Positions 27,401-39,290 of a stretch of 64,000 nt of DNA are shown here, piece after piece. The DNA is taken from the NCBI GenBank assembly GCA_023846275.1, contig CM043872.1, positions 24,413,670 through 24,477,669 of the forward strand. Reading direction: 5' to 3'. Origin of the DNA: Vanilla planifolia (lineage: Eukaryota; Streptophyta; Magnoliopsida; Asparagales; Orchidaceae). Within the stretch, counting starts at the first letter, position 1, and every line of letters begins with the position of its first letter. The notes under the pieces were generated by a model. It ran no database searches. It saw only the letters and a list, made by a program, of their open reading frames with translations, and was not told the origin of the DNA. Both the position numbers and the translations under genes were made by a program.

Positions 27401-30400
27401 ATTACAAATTAGCATTATATAATGGTAATGGTGACTTAAAATGTGACACAAAGTAAGAAAATTCAACAAAATCCACCCCTTTCAAGAAAAACATTTCACT
27501 TCATATTCACATAATGATTTTTTTTACCGGTTTATTAACTTTGTAGAAGACAAATAATAACTTTTAATAAAATAGACAAGTGTTTATTCCATGGAAGTAA
27601 AATGAAGGTTTTTTTTGTGTTGATTGGATTGTGTAGCACGCATCAACATAACACCCCTAATAAGCAATATTTAATGAGGATTATTTCAATTATGTCGATA
27701 TCACTAGATTTCAATATATTTTTTCCTTTGATGTTATACAAATAGTGACATTGTTATTTTTAAGTAATAAATTCATGATATTCAATAATGTAATTTAAGT
27801 ATATTATTAACTTAAATATTTAAAATCTTTAAATAATATTATTTGATATTATAAATATATTTTTTTGGATTTGATTTTAAGTGACATAGAGTGTAAGAGG
27901 GATTTATTAGTACACATTGGATGAAGAAGGTATAAAAAAAAACTAGGATTGGCATGAAAGAATCAAGAAATTATGACAAAAACAAGTCTTACTTAAAAAA
28001 CCTTATAAACATGTTATAAATCACGATTATATAATAACAAAATTGCTCACTAATAAATTTGATTACAAAGAAATTTGTTGCAAGACAAATTGAAATTTAA
28101 TAAATAGTTTTTATCATAAAAGAATAGTAAATAATTAAACAAATTTTTTTATCAATGTAATTACTGATGTTCAATCTCATATTGTTGTAACTTAAAATTC
28201 TTTCTTTACATTTTCTCATGATAATTTATTTTTTTAATTTTCTTAAAATATATCATAATTAAAATATATAATATTGGTAGGACAAAAGAGTCCACAACTT
28301 TTGTTACTAAAGAACATGAAAGATATCACAATTGTGTCATAACAAATGATAGCTACTACTTTGTTGATAGTATCAATACATAGAGTTAGAAAATTTAACT
28401 TACACAAGTATTTTTAATTATAATGTAAAAAATAATCGAACAAGTATTATATCCATATGGTTGAGTGTTGGGGATCACCTAATTTGTAAACACTATTTTC
28501 TATTGTTAGATACAATGACAATTCAAATAAGGAAGAAAAATAAAATTTTTTTATTACAAGCCACTCAACATTCAAATTAAATTTTAGCTCAAATTAAAAT
28601 GATTGAGTATAGGTATAAGAAAAAAAATTTGACTCAACCATTTTGTTAGCTAATCTTGAGCCATGATCAAATTGATTCGACGTGAAACTTTTGATTATTT
28701 AGATATAATTTATCTTCATTTGTTTGTAGTTTATCATAGCATTCTATTTTCAAAAAACTTAAATTATCCTCGTGTCTATACCTTTTGCAATAAAAATCAA
28801 CCAATAAATATCGTAACTATTATATGATCATGATTTTCTTAATCAAAGGAGTTTCTATTTAGAATTTTTGCTTATCTTTTTATTAATTTTTTTTTTTTGA
28901 TATTTCTTCTCTATCCATAGCGAGTTTAATCCTTTTTTCTTATAGTATTTTAATAAATTGTTTTTAATAGGATATACCTATAAAATTTCATACATTTAGG
29001 ATCTATTTATCAAAATTTCTTAAAGATATACTAAGTCATTTTTCCATCATCTAATACTTAGTTGTATAGAGTGTAAAAGATTTAAAAAGAATATAATACA
29101 AAAAAATAGAAGTAATTTTGTAAAATTTTTAATATCTTTTCATAAGGTACTTTATAATTTATCAATTATCACATGAACTTTTTCTCTTCTAAAATAGTCC
29201 CTTTTTTGTTTTGTGTGTGCATAATTTAATACTTAATTTGAACTTATATGATACGACGCAAACATATTCAAATTATATTTTGATAAATTTTATTTATTTT
29301 CATGTTTTTTAATTAATTCTTGAATGACTTAATTTATTTTTCTCAAGAAAAAAATCAATTTTGAATGCCTGCAAAATATTTCTCGGTAATATTCAACAAA
29401 AGATTTAACTTAAATAACATTTAGATTTTATTTAATTATGAAATAAAAAGGGTCTTAAAAACCGAAAAGAATCAAAATAATAGTTTATGCTGTCCATTAT
29501 ACATCTAGGTACATAAACCAACCTGCTTCACTCATGTATCCAGCTGTATAAACTTGTCAATAGAGATTGCCATCTTCATTCTTTTAACACTTCAAAGCTT
29601 TTGTTCAAAAGAATTTTTAGGTCATCTTTCACCATTTCGTTATGATTCGACTTATATTAGTAGATATTTGTCGTATTTATTGATTTTTTTTTATTTTAAT
29701 ATGATTTTATGAGTGATTCCAAACAATCATTTATACATGTAATCCATTATTTATATATCATAAACAGCAGTGTTATTTCAGTTTTATTTATATCAATATT
29801 GCTATTTCATTGTCAAAACTTTTAGATTAAACTTCTTTGTTTAAATCTAATTTTACAGATAATTTCAACCAATTAAACAAGATATATCAAGAATTTGATA
29901 CCAAATATTAATCTATGAAATGCATTCTTCACTTCTCATAAAAATGATATTTTATTAACTAATTTACATAAAATCATTTGATTAGTATTATTTTTGATAA
30001 AATTGATATTTAAATTTTAATATTATCTCAATTAAACTTCTTTGTTTTAATTTAATTTTATAAGTTTTTTTAAATAATTATAATAGATATATTATAATTA
30101 TTTATTGTCAAATAAAATTTTATAGACCAATTTTAATTTTAATAAGGATCAATTGATTTCGTTTTACTGAGATAAAATTGATATTTAAATATCAATTTAT
30201 CTTTATTCAATTTAATTAATTAAAACTAATTTTATAAGTGATTTAACCTAACTATAAATTAAAAACGTTACATCCAAATATAAATTTTTGTAACCCATCC
30301 TTTTCTTAAAATATGGCTTTTGCTTTTACAAATATTCATGATTTGACATTTTATAAGTTAAATAATATTAGGTTTTAAATGTCCATCTTTTCTTAAACTT

Positions 30401-32203
30401 TAGGATCATCTAAAGATTTTTTATATTTTTTAATATTATCTAAATATATTTTTATTTTTATTTTTAAGAAAGTTCTAAATATTATTTATAAATTATAAAA
30501 TTATGTATTTTTAATTACATTATTTTGAAATATCATTGAACCCAATTTATCAAAATTTTAATTAATATCTCTACACAAAAATAATATCCTTGAAGTAAAT
30601 AGTTTTAATTTTACTAACTTTATTCATGTTTTGGTCATTTAAGTTAATAATAAGTAAATTGTATTAAAACTAGTTCAATAAATCACATTAAAACTATAAT
30701 AAATTATATTTAACTAATTGATATATCTGAATTATGACATCCAAAGATATGTAATGTATACATATATAAGGTGCTCATGATATTATAAATAAGGATTATA
30801 ATCTTAAGATGTATGATGCGACATAGATCTTAATTGATAATTTGTGTTATATCACAATTAAATAAATACTAAAAAAATATTATAAATAGTAAGGAGCCGA
30901 ATAGATATCTGTATAATATAATTTAATATATATAATACTCATTTATTAGTAAAAAAATATTTTATTTGACATTAAATGGTGTTTGGAGAGAATGACTAAG
31001 AAAAAATTGAACAAATAATAATTTAATATATGTATTACTTATTTATTAGTAAAAGATGTATACTATAAAAAATAAGGAGTCAAATAGATATCTGTATAAT
31101 ACAAATTAATATATGTAGTAATCATTTATTAGTAAAAAAATATTTTATTTGATATTAAATGGTGTTTAGAGAGAATGACTAAGAAAAAGTTGAACAAATA
31201 AACCAAAAAAATTAATTTAATCAAAAGAATTGTCAAGTGCATAAATCTAAAGTCTAAGTGCCTTTCTCTTCTCTCATGAGAACTCCAACTTTGGCAAGAT
31301 TAATTGAAGGGGAAAATTATATTTTTTTTATAATTTTTTTTAAGTTTTAAAATGTGATAATAGATTATTCTCTTTAGATTGTTGGTGATATAAAATCTCG
31401 TACCTTTTATTTTTCTTTATTCTTGTGCATATTTTTATTCTATTTTAGGTTTATTATAATTCATATATACTATGAGAGATTAGAGATATTTGCTTAAATA
31501 ATTGAGTATGAGAAGATTTCTATATGATCATATTGAGTATTTAATAGTTGTTGATCTCCAATTTTATATGGTAAAATTAAATCTTAATAATTCTCATCTT
31601 AAAGGAATACTTTAAGAAAACTAAATTTCTTTTTATAATCCATATATTTGCTGAATAATTTACAAAGTACTATATATTATTAAGAAAGACTAGTAACAGG
31701 AATATCATTAAGACAAATGCTAAGGAAGCAATGAATGCATCTTATAAATTTATCCCCGTATATATATATATATATACACACACACGTGTTTAATATAGCT
31801 AAGTGGTGAAGCATCAAGCGCGAACAACGAAGCTCAAACAAAGACAGCCTTATGGAAATATAAAAAAAATAATAATAATTAAGAAGAAGAACTAACCTCC
31901 GTTAACAACAGCCAACTCTTGATAGATGTTGTACGTATAACTATCGTAGTTATCGATCAGAAGCGTGCGAACTGATTGCTTGTATTTGTCGTTGTGATCC
32001 CTTCCCTCACCGTTATCGTTACTTTTGCGCTCGAGCGTGCAACGGAACGTGCGCGTTCGCCGAATCGGGGACGGTTCGTACGAGCCATGATTGGATCGAA
32101 AGCGGACGGTCCAAGTCGAACCCGAGCAGTGTTTCGGGCTGATCAAGGGACGGGTTCGGACGTGCATCGAGGATGGTGGGCAGGACCCGCGAATTGCAGC
32201 CAT
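18441..32203 (-). CDS. ADCS: Aminodeoxychorismate synthase, bifunctional PabA-PabB, plastid precursor (13 exons)
   Basis: Converts chorismate plus glutamine to 4-amino-4-deoxychorismate for p-aminobenzoate and folate synthesis in plastids. All 13 exons join in one frame with GT-AG introns: 32203-31897, 26498-26367, 26247-26180, 23814-23750, 23530-23464, 23205-22921, 22847-22740, 22533-22306, 21147-21068, 20971-20884, 20705-20623, 19860-19213, 18939-18441; 885 codons before TGA, near the usual plant length of about 900. Residues 1 to about 75 are Ser/Arg-rich, like a transit peptide. The glutaminase domain starts at [10 protein letters not shown] (81-90), has GICLGHQ with nucleophile Cys165 (exon 3) and FHPES with His310 and Glu312 (exon 7). 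The PabB domain has SSSPERF, PIKGT (696-700; Lys698 separates ADCS from anthranilate synthase), [12 protein letters not shown] and [11 protein letters not shown]. The start is supported by a good context (GCCCATGG) and the nearby TATA box. No disabling change was seen. Confidence 0.97.
21929..22217. mobile_element. MITE in ADCS intron 8
   Basis: The left end reads GGGGTGTTTGGTGCAATATT and the reverse complement of the right end reads GGGATATTTGGTTTAGCAAC. Such ends are typical of plant Tourist/hAT-like MITEs. Flanking bases are TTAA on the left and TTG on the right, so a TTA-type target duplication is possible but not exact. The 289-bp element sits 88 bp from exon 8 and accounts for a quarter of intron 8. 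Superfamily is an inference. Confidence 0.55.
23815..26179 (-). other. ADCS intron 3 (2.4 kb) with microsatellites and a diverged duplication
   Basis: This phase-0 intron falls between GICLGHQ and ALGYVYGA. It includes two TA/TG-rich simple-sequence tracts (about 25255-25310 and 25600-25682). A pair of related segments, both containing the string AAATCCTCTTTTAGA, starts near 24849 and 25022. No coding sequence is recognisable. Confidence 0.75.
25255..25310. repeat. TA/TG-rich simple-sequence tract in ADCS intron 3
   Basis: Alternating TA with interspersed ATG/CAT steps, followed by a short GTGTGTGT run. A similar tract follows at 25600-25682. Confidence 0.7.
30891..31200. repeat. Local direct duplication in ADCS intron 1 (183-bp offset)
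   Basis: A segment of about 127 bp at 30891-31017 recurs at 31074-31200 with high identity, including GAATGACTAAGAAAAA near the end of both copies. The spacer carries a third, partial copy of the unit's middle (ATTTAATATATGTATTACTT). This suggests a short tandem array formed by slippage or unequal exchange. Confidence 0.8.
31759..31786. repeat. (TA)n(CA)n microsatellite in ADCS intron 1
   Basis: An uninterrupted TA run changes into a CA run about 110 bp inside the intron from exon 1. Likely length-polymorphic. Confidence 0.85.
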
Positions 32204-32260
32204 GGGCCTGGAAGAACTAAGAGCCCAGAAAGATAACGAATGATTAAGGAGTGTTGGTAT

Positions 32261-32269
32261 CTATTTATA
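32261..32269 (-). promoter_or_regulatory. TATA box of ADCS
   Basis: On the minus strand the sequence TATAAATAG, a near-perfect plant TATA element, lies 58 bp upstream of the ADCS start codon. A start site about 25-30 bp downstream would give a short 5' UTR of roughly 30-40 nt. The transcription start is inferred, not seen. Confidence 0.7.
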
Positions 32270-32639
32270 TAGTGAGAGTACAGGGGTTAAATAATCCGCG
32301 TGGAGGAGATAACTAACGTGAGCCGCCGGAGAAGAAACTGCTTATGTACGTAATTATTGATTTTTCAACTCGCTAGGCAACCAGGCGAATGATGTTCCGG
32401 CGAAAGGATTACAAGAAAGGAGAGTCAAGAGTTTTGACGGAACTGATCATTCATCTCGTTTGACGATTTAAAATTTAAAAGATCATTTGAAATTAAAATT
32501 TTGAACACCTTTTCTAAATAAATTCATAAGATTATTTTCATGAAACTACTAAAAAAATATTTAGAAAAGATAATAATATTATTATCTAACAGACTTGAAT
32601 TCTGTCTTATAAATCTAAAAGAAATTATAAGAGGTTTGT

Positions 32640-33660
32640 AACATTTGATTAAAATTTAGTATGATCTTTCACTCATAGATGGATGAACAAATCCAAAAAG
32701 TAGTTAATGTTTTAAGAAATACAAGACCATGTGTCTTGGATTTTGAAAAAAGTTAGAATTTACATGTTCTATTATTTGAGTTTGCTCATAATAACAATTA
32801 TCAATCAAGTATTGAGATAACACTATTTAAAATATTATATGGAACGAAATGCAAACCACTTTGTTGATATCGTTTTGAATTTATTCTTATTAGTGTTTGA
32901 TAATATTTTTAAAATAATTTTCTTTCTCTTTTTAAACTCTTTTGTAATTCTCAATTATAGTGAAATTTTTTTTACTTATGCTCTCACATGATTTTTTTTC
33001 ATTTGAGTTTTTCTTTACTTAGGGTTTGTTGTGATTTGATCTGATTTATATAACACATTATATACTTGTATCAAGAGAATGAGAAAGCACTTATTGGGCT
33101 AAATATTATTGCCAAAGCTACAAAAAAATGAAGAAGATTAAAGAAATATATTATAGACTCATGATTAACAAAAACATATTATAGTTTTAGGCATAAGAAG
33201 GTTAAATTCAAGAAGAAGACTAAGTATTTATTGAAGTAAACCTTATGAAAGGAGTTAATAGATTTGATTAAGAAGAAAAATTTAAGTTAAGATATATTGG
33301 ATCTTTCTAAATTATTAGAAGGGTGAGTACAGTAGCTTATAAATAATAATACTAATAAACCTAGTAGGGATTTATGATGTATTTTATATTTATTTATTAA
33401 GGAAGTATGTAGAGGATCCATCACACATGTTAAACTTGGATTCAAATGTGTTTAAGTTGTAACCATATTTGATTTACAAAAAAAGACCAATAAAAATTTT
33501 AGTGAAAGAAGTGTAAAAATTAAAGACCAAAAAAATTCAATAATTATGGTATTATGAACAAACTAAAAGAGAAAAAAAATATGAGAATTAGAAGATGAGG
33601 TGATGTAAAAATATCACTTCATGTTATAAATTTTAAAGAAAAAAGTTTTATAAGAATGAA
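32640..33660 (+). pseudogene. Ty3/gypsy integrase C-terminal relic, heavily decayed
   Basis: Read across frames and stops, the plus strand keeps the order of a plant gypsy integrase tail. It has a degraded FHPQTDGQ region (near 32667), RPCVLDFEKS, LLFEFAHNNNYQSSIE and LFKILYGTKCKP (to about 32870). Further on come pieces matching KPYERS, LRYIGSF, VSTVAYK, then RPIKILVKEVK and a final YENWK-like segment. Many stops and indels show great age. It lies only about 440 bp upstream of the ADCS start codon, pointing away from it. The match is to the general family pattern as I know it; no alignment was run. Confidence 0.8.
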
Positions 33661-33661
33661 G

Positions 33662-34800
33662 TGTAACAACCTAAATTTGTAAAATAAAAATATTTTAAAG
33701 TTAATAATATCTTTGAAACTTTTAAAAAAATTTTAAAAATTTTTCTATAAAAATTTTATTTTGTAAGAAATCATATAATATGATCATACAAAATATACAA
33801 TACAATAAAATATATAACTAAACTAAATAAGTTGAAAATATTGTATTATAAGATTTAGAAGATTGTATAAGTACCATTAAGTGTAAAATAATGCATCACC
33901 ATAAGGGTGTCAAATAAATTCGATAGATTGAGAGAAGATTTTGATTATAAGGTACAACATAAAAATCATACAAGTATAATCAATGAAGAAGAAAAAATTA
34001 ACTAAGTATGATGGAGTAAGTAATAGATGAATAACTTCAAAATGTATCACACAATATAATTAGGACAATCATATCAATATGATAACTTTAGGTAAGAAAG
34101 GATATAAAATTAGACAAGTAAGATAATGAACATCATAAGTCATGAGAATAACTTAGTTGAATGAACAAGAATGATCATACATGTAAGATTAAGGATAAAG
34201 TATAAATATGATTAACTAGTGGGTTAAACTAAAAACATCATATGTGGACATCATAATTTTAACATAATAAGATTAGTTATCATATAAATATGATCAATAT
34301 GATTGATAATAGATAAAGATAAATATCAACTATCATATATTACTAAGTAAAGGGATTATATAATATGATATAATATAATAAAGAGTTTTTAAAATTAAAG
34401 GGATGATTGGTTGCATGATATGATGCAATAGAGAATCTAATTAATAACAAATTATTAAAAATTGAGAAGGTAAGAAGGTGAAGAGCCATTTGATGATAAA
34501 CATGATTGTTAGAAGAACATGGAGAGACATGAGAAGATGAATGTGCATTAAATAAGTTTAAAATATTGGAAGGTTGAGTCTTACAAAATGTTTGAGAAAA
34601 TTTTAATGTTTTAGCTTTGATTAAGGACTTTAGAGAGAATAAGAAAAAGAAAAGAAATGTCTCTAAGAGTTTAGAAAATAATCTATGATGAGTTGAGTAT
34701 AAGGAAAACATAAATCAAGAGAGATTTGGTCCATGATACCTTAGCAATCATGTAGCAATTAAGAGGTGAAGGAATTGAGCAATTGCAAAGTCCAAACCAC
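33662..34800 (+). repeat. Probable start of a 3' LTR (end not determined)
   Basis: Immediately after the integrase relic the plus strand begins TGTAACAACCTAAATTTG, the form taken by many plant gypsy LTR starts (TGTAACACCC...). AT-rich DNA follows with no clear CA-terminated end, so the right boundary given is arbitrary. Confidence 0.4.
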
Positions 34801-35564
34801 GTATGATCACTATATAAGAAAAAAAAAGGCAAATAACTTGTATCGTATGTATATGATTTAATGTGTTAATGTTTTTAGGTTATGCGCATTTAAGTGATGA
34901 TATAAAATTAAAACAAAATTGAGGATCCTTATATAGACAATCTTGTACATTTGCATTTATATTTGATGTATGATGTTTACTAGATGTGTAAAGCCATAAG
35001 AGATGACTTAAAATGGATAACAAGAGGATGTTTATTTTCTTTGAATTATAATGATCTGATAATATGTTTGACTTTCACATTTTACTTGCATATGATATTC
35101 TTGTGAGATTTATTTACATATTTTGTTCATATCCATGCCATTGTAATAATGTTCACATAAAAAAAGAGAAATAAAATAAATACAACTTGTGATAATAATC
35201 ATAATAGAAAAGAAATGATAAAAATATAAAAAAAAGATAAAAGAAAAAAAGAAAAAGATTTTATTGAAGGAATTGTAGAGTTTAAAATATTAAAAGATGA
35301 ATGATTATCGAAATTGATAATTATCATTCCAAAATGATAGTTATAGAGATAAAACAAATGAGTTATTCATCTAGACTATTTATATTGAAATGATATATTC
35401 TTAAACATACACAATCGTTTATAAAATTTTCTTGACCTAAGCCAAATTGTAAAAATATAAAAATTTAAATGGAATAAGCTAATTCATAAAGAGGATAAAA
35501 AAGATAAAATAGTTAAAAAGCTTCTACATGAAAATTAATTTTTCTTTTATTATTTCTTTTATAT

Positions 35565-35617
<53 letters not shown>

Positions 35618-38480
35618 ATTTGTCATTTAGCTAATAGTGATTAACTCAATTTATTTTTTATCAAACATTTTTGAAGTCAAAATAAGATACATCATGAGGA
35701 TATCAAGGAGTAATGAGGGATAATATATGATGACATGATATAGAGGATGTGTATCTTTACCTTCCAAATGTGTAGCTATAATTTATCTTTATTTGAGAAA
35801 TGAAAACATGTAATAGAATTTTATTTAAAGTTTGTATGAATAAATATGTTTTAAATATTTTTTGTTATTTCAATGTTAAAATGGATTCTTATTAGTAAAG
35901 TAAATATGATTTCAATGCAAAGTATGTTTTGAATGTGAATCTTTTACAAGCAAGGTTTTTATTTACTTCCATGAATGCTTTTCAAAAGGAAAAAGATGCA
36001 GTAAAAAATTTAAATGATATAGCACTAAATCCAAGAAAGATACACTTTGATAAGGTGTTAGAGGTTGAAAAAAAGCAATAGGATGATCTAACTAATAAAT
36101 TAAAATATTTGATAAGGTGATTTGATGATCTAATATAGAATGATCAGTTGATTTGATCAATAAACTAGATAGCTTGATAAATATGATTGGATGATCTGTT
36201 CTAAGGTCAAATTATCTGATCAAAGCCTTTATTTTGTATTATGATATATATCTATTGAATCAGCAAAATGAGAATAAAATGAAAATGAAACCTATGTTTA
36301 TGGATATATTTATGATTAATTTTGTGCAAGAAAATAAAGAAAAAATAACTAAAGAACGAAGAATCTTATTAAGAATATATAGATAAGTTTAATAACTATT
36401 ATACAAGTAGCTTTTTATTATAATAACTATATGATATATGCTAAAATGATTCTTATGATAAGAACATGGATTATATAATATGGTATTATATGTATGAAAA
36501 TGTATTGTTATATAATTTACTTGACCACATATGTGATATCAAAACGTAATAATAAGGAATGATAAATAACAAAGGAAGAAAAAAAAAGAAAAGAAAATAA
36601 CTATATATGATATAATATTTTAGGTTATATGAGCATTACGATGTACATCATTTATTATTATTATAGTATGAGATGTAATACGTCTTAGAGGATGATATAA
36701 TATACATAGTGATATGTGTTTCTTTATGATGATATCTCATATCTTATATACATGATGATTTATCACTAACACTAGCATAGGTTTGGGATCATGCTATTAT
36801 GAGCTAGCATCATGTATTATGTTATGTTCTCTATTGTAGCTAGCATATTATTTAGGGATTAATGAGCTTAGTTATGAGATTATGTTATAATATAATATTA
36901 TTATTAGTATTTTATATAGAGTTTGATGAGTATGGATTTTAGATCTATATTGAGATATATTGTAAGTTATAATTAGTATATGTCCATAGACAAACGTCTA
37001 TGGATATATGATATGATAAGATGAGTATTAGACGTCAATGCATGATTTTGTACATTTATAAGATGAGATATACGGTTTAATCAGGATAATAATTACATTA
37101 AAAAGTAAGACTTTAACATAGAAAAGGTTAATATATATATATATATTTGAATAACCTTTCATAGTCAAATGCTATACGCAAGACTATATACACTTTCAAG
37201 ACTTTTTTTGCTATATATGTAGATGATCAACTTCTCCTAAAATTCATTCAACTTGTTAAAGTTATTTGTACTCTCTAATTTGAAAAAGTATATATTAAAA
37301 TAAACATAAATCAAATATTCTTAATTCAAATATTTTATGATATTAATATAAAAAATAAAATAATTAAATAATGAACACTTTCTATAATTTTTTTCTCTTT
37401 AAAACTAGCTCATTTGTATAAAACATCATGCAATATCAACAAATAACATTATCATTTTGATTTAGAAATTTTCAAAACAAAATAGAATTTTACAAGTTTG
37501 AAAAAATAATATTCATAAATTAAAATATAAATCTATTATATACTCATAAATTTAACTCAAGGTCTATGGTTTCTCATTACCATCAAGGTCAATCTAAGTG
37601 TTGTCATAACTCTATCACAACAAATTGGTTTTTGAAGATGTTAGCAATTATTATAGTTAAAAAAATGCAAATAACTTATAGCTCAATTGTTTCTGTTACT
37701 ACTTATTATAGCTAACATCAAATGATCCTTATCATCGGTCAAGTGTTATGAGCATAGCATATTAAAATAGTAACAAAAATTAACGTTCCTTATGTGATAT
37801 TATATGACAAAAAATAGATGACTTATCTAGGACTATAAGTATTTTGGTGAACAAACTCTTCCCTTAGTCCTTTATAGAGATGAGTGAAGGTAATGTTGAG
37901 ATAATTTTGTCAGCATATGGGATTTTGACATACTCATTAATAATATTGTTATGACCCACTTAGGCCAAAACCAAAAATAAATAAAATAACACTATTTTCA
38001 ATATTTAAACCATAAATCGCATATTATGTAAGATACATTTACACCTTCTAAACATAGATCATGATAAACCCTTTTATTCATTCATTAATTCCACAATTAA
38101 TTCAAACTAATCCAAAGTTTATAAATTTATATGAACATGAAATACATCCATCATTCAAATAATTCATTATAATAGTATATGCAAACCTCTCATACAAAAC
38201 TATAGTAAATATAATTTAAATATACATATAACTAGTCAACTCTTTTTAGGATAACAAACCTATCACGAAAGAAATTAAAAATTTTCTTGAGTTATTTTAT
38301 TTGAAATATAAAAAAATATAAAATATATATAGGTAATTTTCTTTCTCATACAAAATAACCTTTTTTTAAAAGACTCATTTTTAAGATATACCTTTTAAGA
38401 AGTTTTATTTTTTTAGCAAAACTTCTTAAAGTCATTTGTCATCTTCATTTTTATTATGCATTATTTTAACTGTGCATTAG
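34801..38480. other. AT-rich repeat-derived intergenic DNA
   Basis: No gene is supported. The region contains a long TG microsatellite (35573-35617) and a stretch near 36.7-37.1 kb (repeated GAGCTAGCAT-like words) that looks like non-coding LTR sequence. Nothing else is recognisable. Confidence 0.5.
35573..35617. repeat. (TG)n microsatellite, about 20 uninterrupted units
   Basis: A pure TG run of about 40 bp, followed by CGTGT. On the left it joins an AT-alternating stretch. A probable polymorphic marker and potential Z-DNA-forming tract. Confidence 0.95.
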
Positions 38481-39290
38481 TTTAGAATTGAAAATTTTAA
38501 CGATTTGAATGTGAAAACTTTTGATGATGTGGTTGTCTTGAAGTAATGCAAATGCCAAACACCTTTTCCAAGTTGGCCAAGTAAATGACTTTCCTATCTG
38601 ATACATGAAAGCCATCATTTTTGCTTTCAGGAAACAGGAGAGCATGGGTCAACGTTGATCGATGGAGCCGATCAACTAAACCTCCGGCTTTAACGCAGTC
38701 AAAAACCACGTGTTTTGACACAACCAACGAAATAAAATCAAATCCTTTCCCGTAATGTAGCCAAACAAACTATTTATGTTGTAAGCCAGATACAGCTAAT
38801 CGTTAACTTTAGGCTAAAGAAAAAGTACTTCTTTATTATAAACTCCAAGCCAAATATTATTTATGCATATATATGTATACGTGACAGATTTTTGAAGTTT
38901 GAATAGAACATAGCGTGGTTTGGAAATAACAAAGAACTTTCGTATAAAATTCCTAAAAAATATTTTAAAAAATGATTATTATTGTCATCCTTCTATTTGC
39001 TGCTGTGTTTTTACATTATTTATGTTATCAGAAGAAATATATTTTGAAAAAATGTTCCAGAACCTACACACAAACGTGAACTTAGTCGTTACAAGAAGGA
39101 CGGTAGATAAAAAAACCTATCAAGCTTTTTCATAGTCAATTATTTCGTCGCTGATCAAACTTATATTTGGTCCAATCCAACACAGCACATATCTGTTGCG
39201 TTGTTTTTTGAAATGCGACATTAGCCATGGAACGAAGACCGGATTCACGGCCGGCGCAAACGCATGCACCATTCCTTAATTAATTGTTGT
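38481..39290. other. GC-balanced island in AT-rich DNA, promoter-like motifs
   Basis: Composition is near normal here, unlike the flanks. A CACGTG G-box lies at about 38706-38711 inside a nearly symmetrical block flanked by GTCAAAA and TTTTGAC, that is, W-box cores on both sides. GGTCAACGTTGATC lies about 50 bp to the left. The island could be the remnant of a gene flank. The only frame, 76 codons on the minus strand, resembles nothing I know. Confidence 0.35.

Larger units (their letters stand above)
26499..31896 (-). other. ADCS intron 1 (5.4 kb), AT-rich with repeat insertions
   Basis: The donor follows the codons for VVNG and the acceptor precedes VPPVVIHND, a phase-1 junction that rebuilds the conserved glutaminase start. 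The 3' part (26.5-27.4 kb) has ordinary intron composition. The rest (27.4-31.8 kb) is extremely AT-rich and holds a local duplication (30.89-31.20 kb) and a TA/CA microsatellite. No gene was seen inside it. Confidence 0.85.

Noticed and set aside
34343..34711. 122-codon minus-strand frame rich in Phe, Leu, Ser and Asn.
   Set aside because: The composition is that of random AT-rich DNA; no domain, splice context or promoter supports it.
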